This document shows positions 7,683-17,200 of a DNA stretch of 64,000 nt, piece by piece. The stretch comes from an uncultured Dokdonia sp. (GTDB lineage: Bacteria > Bacteroidota > Bacteroidia > Flavobacteriales > Flavobacteriaceae). The translations under genes were made by a program, and so were the position numbers. Within the stretch, counting starts at the first letter, position 1; the number at the start of each line of letters is the position of its first letter. The notes under the pieces were generated by a model. The model did no database searches. It was not told the origin of the DNA and saw only the letters and a program-made list of their open reading frames with translations. The stretch spans positions 34,135 through 98,134 of the forward strand of contig NZ_CANLOB010000021.1 in NCBI RefSeq assembly GCF_947492815.1. The letters run 5' to 3'.

Positions 7683-8368
7683 TAAGGCGTACTTGCAGAA
7701 ACTTGTAATAACTTTCCGTTATAAAATTTATTTCCTGTCAAAGAAAAATCAGCTAGATATTCAGCCATTTCTTTAGCAGTAAGCGGTGCCTGATACCCAG
7801 GAAATGCTTCTTCTAACATTTCTGTTTGCACAGCTCCAAGTGCTACTACATTAAAAGCAATGTGTTGTTCTTTATATTCTTCGGCGAGGAGTTCGCTCCA
7901 TGTAATAACAGCTCCTTTGCTAGAACTATAAGCTGCAAGCCCTGGAAACTTCATACTTCCTTGTACGCCTCCCATACTACTCACCGTCACCACATGACTC
8001 CCTTCTTTCATGTATGGAAGTACCACCCGCGTCAATTCTGCCACACCAAATACATTTACTTTATATACGGCTTCAAATTCTTCCATACTTGTTTCTGCAA
8101 AAGGTTTATTCAACAATGCACCTGCATTATTAATTAATATATCCACACCTTCCCAATCACTTTCAATAAAATCTACTACTTTTTGAAAATGACTCATATC
8201 TGTGATATCAAAAGAAAAAGCCGTGATGTTTTGTTTATTCAAGAGTTTACACGGAGTCTCATTTCGCGAAAGCGCAAGAACCTGATGCCCTTGCTCGGCT
8301 AATAATTGTACGAGCTCATACCCTATTCCTCTACTGGTTCCTGTAACTATAATCTTTTTCATATCCAT
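7682..8368 (-). CDS. Short-chain dehydrogenase/reductase (SDR)
   Basis: A 228-residue classical SDR. Residues ~4-17 hold the nucleotide-binding motif TGTSRGIGYELV, followed by INNAG, the catalytic Ser in VSSMGGVQG and the YSSSK tetrad element. The substrate is unknown. It shares a one-base overlap with the downstream FMN reductase. A partial copy of the genomic palindrome falls within the gene (LALSRNETP), here in a frame different from the AFAKA reading seen in other genes. Confidence 0.9.
   Translation of the reverse strand: MDMKKIIVTGTSRGIGYELVQLLAEQGHQVLALSRNETPCKLLNKQNITAFSFDITDMSHFQKVVDFIESDWEGVDILINNAGALLNKPFAETSMEEFEAVYKVNVFGVAELTRVVLPYMKEGSHVVTVSSMGGVQGSMKFPGLAAYSSSKGAVITWSELLAEEYKEQHIAFNVVALGAVQTEMLEEAFPGYQAPLTAKEMAEYLADFSLTGNKFYNGKLLQVSASTP
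8262..8274. repeat. Partial palindrome copy inside the SDR gene
   Basis: TTTCGCGAAAGCG is the centre plus one arm of the palindrome family. It is a degraded or chance copy. Confidence 0.5.
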
Positions 8369-8408
8369 GCAGACGGATATCTCAACCCGTTATATGTATA
8401 AATGTTCA

Positions 8409-9437
8409 TTAATTCATTTTAATTTCTTGAGAAGCTGTATTTGCCATACGTTCTAATCCCGGAATAAGTTTTCCTATCACATTTTCCATAAATGCAATAT
8501 CCATTTTATCTGCCTCATCCCCTACCGCATGATAGTGATCAAAATTAGTAAAATCAAAAGAAGAAATGGTATGTGCAGGAATTCCAAATTCCTGATAAAA
8601 AGGATAATTATCACTACGTCTAAAAAGGTTAAACTCTTTCGCTTTTGGTAGAAAACCTATTACCTTTTCACCTGCATATTCATTAAATTTTTCTGGCATA
8701 TTAGAAAGATCATACCCAGAGATATACACTAAATGGTCTTTCGCTTTCATCGGGACACCTATCATTTCGATATTAAACATCACGTAGGGTGTGATATTTT
8801 CTACCTTAAGTCGTTTTGCTAAATGCTTAGATCCTAACAGCCCTTTTTCTTCAGCAGAATATAATGTAAAAATAATGGTTCGTTTATTAGATTTTGCTTT
8901 CGCGAAATGATCTGCTAGAGCCAACACTGCTGTTGTTCCTGCAGCATTATCATTAGCACCATTTGCAATAACATCATCCCCTACAGGCTTTGCATTTCCT
9001 ATATGATCATAGTGTGCTCCAATAATGATTATCTCTTCTTTAAGTGTTGGATCATTCCCCTCTACAACACCTACAATATTAAAAGCATCTTCTCCTTTTG
9101 CTGTAAAATTATCTCTATAAGAATCAAAATAAGAAGATACTCCCGAATTTTTAAAACGTGCCTCTATAAACTGCGCTGCTATCTCTATTCCTTGACTTCC
9201 TGTATTTCTTCCTTGTAACTCATCTGCGGCAAGAAACTCAATCGTTTTTTGTACAGATGTCATTTTACTTATGTTTGGAAACACCATAGTAACTTGATCT
9301 TTTGTTGGATCTGGTTTAGGAACATCCGACACAGGAGGCGGTGGTGGCGGAACATTAGATTCATTTACAGGCTGTAATGCTGTTCCACAAGAAGCCATTA
9401 GACTTCCTAATAGGATATAAAAAAATAGTTTTTTCAT
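8409..9437 (-). CDS. M28 family zinc aminopeptidase lipoprotein
   Basis: A 342-residue protein with a lipoprotein signal peptide (FFYILLGSLMASCGT) and a proline-rich linker (PPPPPPVSDVPKPDP), so it is probably anchored in the envelope. The peptidase domain shows the co-catalytic zinc ligands of family M28: GAHYDHIG, NGANDNAAGT, SAEEKGLLGS and, near the C terminus, SSFDFTNFDHYH. It probably trims peptides in the periplasm or at the surface. A partial palindrome copy is read as HFAKAKS within the enzyme. Confidence 0.9.
   Translation of the reverse strand: MKKLFFYILLGSLMASCGTALQPVNESNVPPPPPPVSDVPKPDPTKDQVTMVFPNISKMTSVQKTIEFLAADELQGRNTGSQGIEIAAQFIEARFKNSGVSSYFDSYRDNFTAKGEDAFNIVGVVEGNDPTLKEEIIIIGAHYDHIGNAKPVGDDVIANGANDNAAGTTAVLALADHFAKAKSNKRTIIFTLYSAEEKGLLGSKHLAKRLKVENITPYVMFNIEMIGVPMKAKDHLVYISGYDLSNMPEKFNEYAGEKVIGFLPKAKEFNLFRRSDNYPFYQEFGIPAHTISSFDFTNFDHYHAVGDEADKMDIAFMENVIGKLIPGLERMANTASQEIKMN
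8896..8907. repeat. Partial palindrome copy inside the M28 gene
   Basis: GCTTTCGCGAAA keeps the left arm and centre of the palindrome. In the M28 frame it reads FAKA. Confidence 0.6.
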
Positions 9438-9500
9438 GTACTTAAAATTTTATTTTCTAAAAATGAAATAGATAAAACTTTTCTACTTAAAGCAACCGCT

Positions 9501-9510
9501 ACGCTTTCGC
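9501..9510. repeat. Palindrome half-site upstream of the M28 gene
   Basis: ACGCTTTCGC matches the left half only, then diverges (ATAAAA). It is possibly a decayed copy. Confidence 0.4.
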
Positions 9511-9584
9511 ATAAAAAATTTAATTATTTAGGTTGGTATGCAAAAAATCAATTTTATGTATGCTCACTTCATAGGTTTAAAGAT

Positions 9585-9616
9585 AAAAAAACCCATCTTT
9601 TAGAGACGGGTTTTTT
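9585..9616 (-). terminator. Terminator of the pyruvate dehydrogenase genes
   Basis: A-run, CCC-A-TCT, short loop, AGA-C-GGG and T-run form a compact hairpin 22 bases past the aceF stop on the minus strand. The flanking A and T runs allow function in both directions. Confidence 0.8.
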
Positions 9617-9638
9617 ATAATAATAGTATCCTAAAGTA

Positions 9639-11285
9639 TTATGCAAGCATCAATACTGGATTTTCAATATATGTTTTTAAAGTTTGTAAAAACTGTGCTC
9701 CTGTCGCACCATCTACTGTGCGATGATCACACGCCATTGTCAATTTCATGGTATGACCAGGCACTACTTGTCCATCTTTGACAACAGGCTTTTCTACAAT
9801 AGCTCCTACCGATAAAATCGCTGAGTTAGGTTGATTAATAATAGATGTAAAATCAGTGATACCAAACATACCTAGATTGGAAATTGTAAACGTACTTCCT
9901 TCCATCTCTTGAATAGTTAATTTTTTATTGCGTGCCTTTCCTGCAAGTTCTTTTACCTCAGCATTAATCTGTGGTAAAGATTTTTCATTTGCAAAATTAA
10001 CTACAGGTACAACCAATCCATCAGGAACAGCAACTGCTACACCAATATGCACATGATGATTTAATTTCATCTTATCATCAAACCACTGAGAGTTTACTTG
10101 AGGGTGCTTCTTTAAAGCGATAGCTGTTGCCTTTACAATCATATCATTGTATGATATTTTTATGTCTGGCAATTGATTAAACTGTTTTCTAAATGCAATC
10201 GCATTTTCCATATTAAACTCCACATTTAAATAATAATGTGGGGCTGAGAATTTAGAATTAGAAAGTGCTCTTGCAATTGCTTTACGCATTTGTGAATTAG
10301 ACACTTCTTCAAAACTTTCTTCTCCAGTTGCAACAAATGGTTGCACGCTTCCTCCAGCACTAGCCACACTTGGTGTAAAGTTTTCTACATCTGATTTTAT
10401 GATACGTCCATTTTCTCCAGAACCTTTTACTTGCGATAAGTTAATACCCTTATCTTCAGCTATTTTCTTAGCAAGTGGTGAAGCAAATATGCGTCCTCCA
10501 TTAGTAATTGATGTAGTTACTGGTTTAGAAGTTGCTTTGGGAACTTCTGTTTTTGGTGCTTCCGGCTTTGGCATCTCTTTTTTAGGAGCTTCTGCCTTAG
10601 GTGCCTCAGCAACTACGTTTGAAGCAGCCGATCCAGAAGTAAAGTTTGCTACTACTCCAGACACATCAGTTCCATTAGGTCCTAATACTGCAAGTAGTGC
10701 ATCTACTTTTGCCGTAGCTCCTTCTTCTAATCCTATATAAAGTAATGTCCCTTCGTTAAAAGATTCAAACTCCATGGTAGCCTTATCCGTCTCTATTTCA
10801 GCAAGAATATCTCCTTCTTCTACTGCATCACCTACTTTCTTTAACCAAGTAGCAACGGTACCTTCTTCCATCGTATCTGAAAGTCTTGGCATTGTTACCA
10901 CAACAACTCCTTCTGGAATTGCTTGTGCTTCTGTTGTTACTTCTTTAGCAGGAGCAGCTTCAGTTGGAGCTTCACTAGCTTCTTCTGTCGATGCTTCTTG
11001 AGGAGTTTCAGTTCCTCCTCCATTTAATAACGCAGTTATATCTTCTCCTTCATCTCCTATGATAGCAAGTAGCTTATCTACTTGTGCCGTTTCTCCTTCT
11101 TGAATCCCGATATGAAGCAATGTTCCATCATAAAATGATTCAAACTCCATGGTGGCTTTATCAGTTTCTATTTCGGCAAGAATATCTCCTTCAGAAATGA
11201 CATCACCAACTTTCTTTAACCAAGTAGCAACGGTACCTTCTTCCATGGTGTCGCTAAGTCGCGGCATATTTATTACTTGTGCCAT
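9639..11285 (-). CDS. aceF: Pyruvate dehydrogenase complex E2, dihydrolipoamide acetyltransferase
   Basis: The core of the pyruvate dehydrogenase complex, which transfers acetyl groups from E1 to CoA. The 548 residues contain two lipoyl domains (about 1-80 and 130-210), each with the lipoylated lysine in EIETDKATMEFES, separated by Ala/Pro/Glu-rich hinges. A peripheral-subunit-binding domain follows at about 262-300 (IFASPLAKKIAEDKG), then the catalytic domain ending with the active-site DHRTVDG. It sits 3 bases after the E1-alpha gene. No E1-beta gene is present here, so the third component is encoded elsewhere. Confidence 0.95.
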   Translation of the reverse strand: MAQVINMPRLSDTMEEGTVATWLKKVGDVISEGDILAEIETDKATMEFESFYDGTLLHIGIQEGETAQVDKLLAIIGDEGEDITALLNGGGTETPQEASTEEASEAPTEAAPAKEVTTEAQAIPEGVVVVTMPRLSDTMEEGTVATWLKKVGDAVEEGDILAEIETDKATMEFESFNEGTLLYIGLEEGATAKVDALLAVLGPNGTDVSGVVANFTSGSAASNVVAEAPKAEAPKKEMPKPEAPKTEVPKATSKPVTTSITNGGRIFASPLAKKIAEDKGINLSQVKGSGENGRIIKSDVENFTPSVASAGGSVQPFVATGEESFEEVSNSQMRKAIARALSNSKFSAPHYYLNVEFNMENAIAFRKQFNQLPDIKISYNDMIVKATAIALKKHPQVNSQWFDDKMKLNHHVHIGVAVAVPDGLVVPVVNFANEKSLPQINAEVKELAGKARNKKLTIQEMEGSTFTISNLGMFGITDFTSIINQPNSAILSVGAIVEKPVVKDGQVVPGHTMKLTMACDHRTVDGATGAQFLQTLKTYIENPVLMLA

Positions 11286-11288
11286 AGC

Positions 11289-12287
11289 TTATAGTTTATG
11301 AGGTAAAAATGGATAATCTTCTTGTTCGTATACAACATCATACATCACATTCTTTTCTGGGAATGGGCTTTCTTCTGCAAATTTCTCACACTCAGCAACG
11401 CGTTCTTTTACACGTTTATCCATCACTTTAATTTCATCTTCTGTAGCATATCCTTCTTTTAATAGAATATCTTTTACCTGTGTAATAGGATCTATTTTCT
11501 GGTATTCTGCCACTTCTTCTTTTGTTCTATAATGTTGCGCATCACTCATAGAGTGTCCTCTATAACGATATGTTTTTAATTCTAGAAATGTAGGACCGTC
11601 TCCTCTACGTGCTCTATCTATAGCCTCATCCATTGCTTCTGCTACAGCTACTGGATTCATTGCATCTACAGGACCACAAGGCATTTCATACCCTAATCCT
11701 AACTTCCAAATATCTTCATGATTTGCTGTACGCGCTACTGAAGTACCCATTGCATATCCATTATTTTCTACACAAAATACAACTGGTAATTTCCAGTTCA
11801 TTGCCATATTAAAGGTTTCGTGTAAAGATCCTTGACGTGCAGCACCATCTCCAAAGAAGCATAATGTTACGGCTTCTCTTTTATGATATTTATCTCCAAA
11901 AGCCATTCCAGCTCCAAGAGGAATTTGACCTCCTACAATACCATGACCTCCGTAAAACCCTTTTTCTTTTGAGAATATATGCATAGATCCTCCAAGACCC
12001 TGAGAGGTTCCTGTAGCTTTGCCATACAATTCTGCCATTACACGCTTAGGATCTACTCCCATACCTATAGGTTGCACGTGATTACGATACGCAGTAATCA
12101 TTTTATCTTTGCTTAAATCCATTGCATGCAATGATCCCGCCAATATTGCTTCTTGACCATTGTAAAGGTGTAAAAACCCTCTTACTTTTTGCTGGATGTA
12201 TACTTGAGCTAGCTTGTCTTCAAACTTACGCCAGAAGAGCATTTCTTCGTACCAATTGAGATACGTTTCTTTAGTGATTTTCTTCAT
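11289..12287 (-). CDS. pdhA: Pyruvate dehydrogenase E1 component, alpha subunit
   Basis: A 332-residue subunit of the thiamine-diphosphate-dependent E1 heterotetramer, which decarboxylates pyruvate and acetylates the lipoyl groups of E2. Visible motifs are the ThDP-binding GDGAARQGSLHETF...VENN, the substrate-channel HIFSKEKGFYGGHGIVG and the phosphorylation-loop-like YRYRGHSMSDAQHYR. Length and order match the E1-alpha family. It is directly followed by aceF, forming a two-gene operon. The nearby upstream hairpin belongs to the cytidine deaminase transcript. Confidence 0.95.
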   Translation of the reverse strand: MKKITKETYLNWYEEMLFWRKFEDKLAQVYIQQKVRGFLHLYNGQEAILAGSLHAMDLSKDKMITAYRNHVQPIGMGVDPKRVMAELYGKATGTSQGLGGSMHIFSKEKGFYGGHGIVGGQIPLGAGMAFGDKYHKREAVTLCFFGDGAARQGSLHETFNMAMNWKLPVVFCVENNGYAMGTSVARTANHEDIWKLGLGYEMPCGPVDAMNPVAVAEAMDEAIDRARRGDGPTFLELKTYRYRGHSMSDAQHYRTKEEVAEYQKIDPITQVKDILLKEGYATEDEIKVMDKRVKERVAECEKFAEESPFPEKNVMYDVVYEQEDYPFLPHKL

Positions 12288-12305
12288 CTATAACGAGTAT
12301 AAAAA

Positions 12306-12324
12306 TGGCTTTATAAAAAAGCCA
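12306..12324 (-). terminator. Terminator of the cytidine deaminase transcript
   Basis: TGGCTTT and AAAGCCA flank a 5-base spacer, and on the minus strand the stem is followed by TTTTT. It lies between the cdd stop and the pdhA start. Confidence 0.6.
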
Positions 12325-12446
12325 CTAACAAAAATAAGGTATTAGATAGATATCGCAAAAAGGGTTTTGCATAAAAGTTACGAAATCGAAATAGTAACTG
12401 TATTTACAGTACTTATTTTGTTAAGATAATTGTAATGTTTCAGATA

Positions 12447-12466
12447 TACGCTTTCGCGAAAGCGTA
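12447..12466. repeat. Full 20-bp palindrome copy, intergenic
   Basis: TACGCTTTCGCGAAAGCGTA is the full consensus form, lying between cdd and pdhA. Confidence 0.95.
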
Positions 12467-12500
12467 CTTATCAAAAATTACGTTTACAAAAAAGAGTTTT

Positions 12501-12983
12501 TTAAAGATATTTTGACGTAAAAAGTAAAGGAAGTAAGTTTTCTAACGAATCACTTTTCCACACTTCTCCTTGATCGCCCATAAAATAAATAGGAATGGCT
12601 TCTCCTTGTCTTATTTCATATTCTGCAATAGCTTGTCTACAGGATCCACATGGAGGTATAGGTTGCGAAGTTGGTTTATCTTTTCCTCTTGCGCTTATGG
12701 CTATTGCCTTAAAAGTAGTATTTGGAAATTGTGCTGAAGCATAATAAATAGCCGTACGTTCTGCGCACAAACCTGAAGGGTAGGCGGCATTTTCTTGATT
12801 ACTACCTCTTATTATTGTTCCATTTTCTAGTAAAATAGCAGCACCTACATAAAAATCTGAATATGGAGCATAGGCAGTATCTCTTGCAAGAATAGCTTCT
12901 TGCATCAACGAAAAAATCGTTTCTGGAAGCTCATCTACAGATGGGTATACTTCCAAAAACGATTCGATCTTAATTTTTTTCAT
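12501..12983 (-). CDS. cdd: Cytidine deaminase
   Basis: A 160-residue enzyme converting cytidine and deoxycytidine to uridine forms in pyrimidine salvage. The zinc-site motifs of the homotetrameric family are intact: the proton-shuttle Glu in CAERTAIYYA and the two Cys ligands in PPCGSCRQAIAEYE; substrate-binding NQENAAYPSGL precedes them. It lies directly downstream of porV on the same strand, with 32 bases between. That linkage seems incidental to its function. Confidence 0.95.
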   Translation of the reverse strand: MKKIKIESFLEVYPSVDELPETIFSLMQEAILARDTAYAPYSDFYVGAAILLENGTIIRGSNQENAAYPSGLCAERTAIYYASAQFPNTTFKAIAISARGKDKPTSQPIPPCGSCRQAIAEYEIRQGEAIPIYFMGDQGEVWKSDSLENLLPLLFTSKYL

Positions 12984-13015
12984 ATGTATTTACCGTTTAC
13001 ACGGAAATATTATTT

Positions 13016-14164
13016 CTAGTATTCATCATACTCATCTCCAAAATGGAAGGTAAGTCCAAAACGTAAAGTGTTTTCTAATGGACTACGTACAGAACCTGTA
13101 GAGAAAAGATATGATAAATCAATATCTATAGCATTAAATTCAAAACCAGCACCTAATGTTGCAAACTTACGCGCTCCTTTGATATCACTTTCATTAAAAT
13201 ATCCTGCACGTAGTGAGAATACGTCATCATACACATACTCTGTTGCTAATGACCATGTAAATTCTTTAAGTTCCTCACTAAATCCATCTGGTGCATCTCC
13301 AAATGATTGGAAAATCCCTGAGAAAAAACTCACGTTATCATCCTGACCTGCGATAATGTTTCCTTCCCCATCTCTAATAGGAGGTGTAGGTACTAATAAT
13401 TTATTGAACTCTAACCCAACAAATACTCTATTGTATCCATCTAATATAAAATCAAATCCTCCACCAAATTTTAAGTTTGTAGGAATAAAATCATCATCAT
13501 TATCTGCATCACTATAAGATACTTCTGGACCTATGTTAGAAATATTAAATCCTGCTCTCCAACGACCGTCAAAACTATTATAGGTAATCTCTTCAGATTG
13601 ATAATATCCTGAAATATCAACTCCAAAAGATCCTGCTGCTCTAGCATCTGGATCTAATTGTTGAATTCTAAGATCACTTCGTAGGTAACGCCCAGATACC
13701 GCCATAGAAAAACGCTCACTTAATTTAAGCGCATAGGTTGCATCTAATGTAAATTCATTAGGACGAATATCTAACCCTGGATCATTAGGACCTGTAGTGG
13801 TTGTAATTGTACCTAAACTAAAATATCTAAGACTCGCACCAAAAGCACTTCGATCATTAATACGATTTGCATAGGCAGCTTGTAGAATAGCAATATCATT
13901 TACTAAGTTTCCTAAGTAAGGTGTATAGTTTACACCTACATTATGTTTTCTATCGAGAAACGCTAGTTTAGCGGGATTCCACTGTACTCCATACACATCA
14001 GGACTTGTTGCTACTCCTTGTTCTCCAAGTCCTGCAGCACGTGCGTCTGCAGCAATAATTAAGAATGGGACTGCCGTGGTAATTGTATTAGGCTCGTCTT
14101 GGGCTTGCACCGTTGCATTAAAAGCAAAACATGCTCCTAAGCACAGCATCATCATTTTCTTCAT
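13016..14164 (-). CDS. porV: Type IX secretion outer-membrane protein PorV
   Basis: PorV (LptO) is the outer-membrane beta-barrel that carries type IX secretion substrates from the translocon to the PorU sortase. The N terminus is a signal peptide (MMMLCLGACFAFNATVQAQ), followed by the family's opening region TAVPFLIIAADARAAGLGEQG and VYGVQWNPAKLAFL. The rest alternates beta strands and ends with an aromatic-rich strand (TLRFGLTFHFGDEYDEY). I chose the internal ATG at 14164 (MKKMMML) because it sits directly before the signal peptide. It is 48 bases downstream of porU; porU-porV adjacency is typical of Bacteroidetes. Confidence 0.93.
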   Translation of the reverse strand: MKKMMMLCLGACFAFNATVQAQDEPNTITTAVPFLIIAADARAAGLGEQGVATSPDVYGVQWNPAKLAFLDRKHNVGVNYTPYLGNLVNDIAILQAAYANRINDRSAFGASLRYFSLGTITTTTGPNDPGLDIRPNEFTLDATYALKLSERFSMAVSGRYLRSDLRIQQLDPDARAAGSFGVDISGYYQSEEITYNSFDGRWRAGFNISNIGPEVSYSDADNDDDFIPTNLKFGGGFDFILDGYNRVFVGLEFNKLLVPTPPIRDGEGNIIAGQDDNVSFFSGIFQSFGDAPDGFSEELKEFTWSLATEYVYDDVFSLRAGYFNESDIKGARKFATLGAGFEFNAIDIDLSYLFSTGSVRSPLENTLRFGLTFHFGDEYDEY

Positions 14165-14211
14165 AAAGATTTCAAATTTGAACAAATATAGACTTTTTAT
14201 AGATTTATATT

Positions 14212-17200
14212 TTATAGAATTACAAGCTTTTCAAACTTTTCTACTCGCTTGTTAGTTAACGCAGAATTTACCGTTATCTTATATACATATACTCCTTTTC
14301 CTATCGCCTGACCAAAATCATCTAATCCATCCCACACAATATCCCTAGATAAGAAGCCTTCATTTACGACAGTTTGATTAATTGTCTTTACTACTTTTCC
14401 ACTGACTGTAAATATCTGAACCTGTACATCCAAAGGTTCAAATGGTCTATTATGATTAAACCAAAACTCTGTATAATTTACAAAAGGATTAGGGTAATTT
14501 AATACATTTTCTAATTGTAATTCTCCATCACCAACCACTACAAATTGTAACTCTGCTCTAGACGAATTATTATACACATCCCATGCTATAAAAGTAAGTG
14601 TATGCAATCCTTCTTCTAAATCTCTAAGTCTTCTCGTTGCAGTTCCTCTAGTAAAATCATCGACTTCTGTTTCATAAAAGTCATTCATAATAAGAGGATT
14701 TGTCTCATCACCATCTATAATCGCAATAATATCATGACCAATTCCTCCAGCGGTATTAATACCATTTTCATCTTCTAGTTTTGCTAGTATTATAGGAGAA
14801 TCATCTGTGATACCTCCATTTACAAAACTCTCATCATTCATAAACAATCGAATACGAGGCCCTAAATTATCTGGCGGTGCATCTTCATTAAGTCCTCCTA
14901 TAATAATATCTCTATTAACACCAGCTTGATCTTCTAAAACGCCTAATCGTTCTGAATAAAAATTTAATCGTCCTTCTCCTAAAGGAATCGCTGTATCTCG
15001 TGGCATTATGAATTCAAACTCAAACTGCCCATTTACAACAGATGCTTGCCCTCTATATAAAACAGCTCCTAAAGTTTTAAAATCTAAAATACCTAATTCT
15101 CCATTTACGATAGTACCATCATTTCCTAATGTTTGGCGTTGTACATCTTTATCGTATAGGGTTACTGCTAGTGTCCCTGTATAATTAGAAATTACTTGCC
15201 CTAATTCACTAGTCACTACACCATTTATTTTTACACGATCTAACGCACGTAATGTTGGCAATTCTTGAGTAACAGGAATATCATTTACAGCCGTTAAACG
15301 AACATCGGGTCTTGGAAATGCTAGTCGCATAGCAGGATCGCCTAAAAAGAAAATTACCCTACGTTGACTATTTTCTACTTCATTTTTTGCCAGCCTTACA
15401 TGCTCAGCGACGCTTACAAGTTCAGTATCATTAAAGCCAAAAATTTCTTCTGCAATTTCATCATTAAACTCTAATCCTACACTCACAAAAATTTCTCTTG
15501 TCGTTGCTACCATAGCAACCGCACCTCCATCTGCACTCCAAATAAAACCTTCACCGCCTGTAGGTCGTAACGGGTTGTCAAATTTTGTAAACTCACATGT
15601 TACCGTAACCAATAGAGGAAGTCGTTCATCATTAGCAAGGGCATCTACCTCGTTTTGTGTAATAATGGCTTCTGAAGCTAAAAGCTCTTCTCCCCCATGC
15701 CCTAAATATGTTACTACCAAAGACCCTAGCTCTAAGGCATTAGAAATAGTTTCATTTACTTGAGGATATCGGTCTCCACCCGCAGAGGATTGTTGTTGGA
15801 ATGCATCACTATATATTTTTATCACATTCGTAGAAGGCCGCTGATTCTCAATTTCATCACTTAGTGCATCTAGATTGACCTGCAATCCAAAGTGTCCCGT
15901 TGAAGGCTCATCTGCATCATCAGCAATCATCACTAAATTGTTACGCCAGCGTCCATAAGATTCTCTCGAATCATAGTTTATAATTTTATCAACTAATGTA
16001 GTTGCAAGCGATGGTGTATCTGCTAAAATACGCCCCACAGCAATATCTAATCGATCGTTTGCACCAGAAGGATTCGTATTGCCACCTCCAGAATTTTCAA
16101 CAAATCCTTCATTAGGATCCATAAACCCAAAGAAATCATCAGACATAATAGATTGGGCCAAACTAAAACTCTGTTGTGTTTGAAACGTGGGTACTATATT
16201 ATTATTACCAAAAAGTCGGTCCTTATAATCTACCGAGGCATCTCCAAATAAACATACGTATTTAAGTCTATTTGCATCTGAAGATGCATTATCATACACA
16301 TACTTTACAAGATTACGTATCGCTCCTATATCCTGACTACCACTTCCAAACTCCTCATATATTTCATTAAGCGTCACCACTTTTACATTCAACCCTCTAA
16401 AAGTTCTATTATGCGCTGCTAAACGTTCTGCTTGTGGTCGTAATAAATCACCTGTTATCATAATGTAATCTACATCCTGAAAATTACCACTATCATCTTG
16501 GAAGATGGTTCCTTTTAAATTTTGATTTGCAACTCTTGTATTATTACTCTCTCTAAAAGGCGTAAAATAATCTGAAGGTGTTACCGCAACAAAATGACGC
16601 AATGTCCCTAAGGGACTTTTAAAACTAATTTCTCCTTGCCCTCCTTCATTAATAGTCGTTGTGATAGAAGTTTGATCAGTCACGTCCCAAATTTGGGTAT
16701 ACTCACTAGCATTCGTAAAAACATATTCTCCTAAACCACTTAAGGTTGCTGCCTCATTCTTTTTAAAATTAATTTGTTCTCCTGTCCCTTGAAGTTGTCT
16801 AGGTACATCCAAACTTATAAAATCTAAATATCCTAAACTAGAAGGATTTCCACCATTATTATAAGTAATTGTTATCGTTACCTCAGGACTAGATATAGGA
16901 ATATCTACCTCAAAATCTCTACCTGTAGCTAGACTTATATTATTTACAGGTAATAAAATTGCTGTCCCTACAGACGAACCATTGACTGCGATTTCAAAAG
17001 ATGTTTGAGATTCTGAAGCAGCCGCCAAGCGTACTTTTAAATTAGCCGTTTGACTGGAAACAATATTTGGAAAATTAAAGTCAAAAGTTTGTTCGTTTTC
17101 AATATTAAATTGCTCTCCAAACCATCTACGACCTACCAATACAATGTTTTCAAGATCTTCTTCGTGAAATTGGTAATCTTCAAATGTAGTAAATGTTGTC

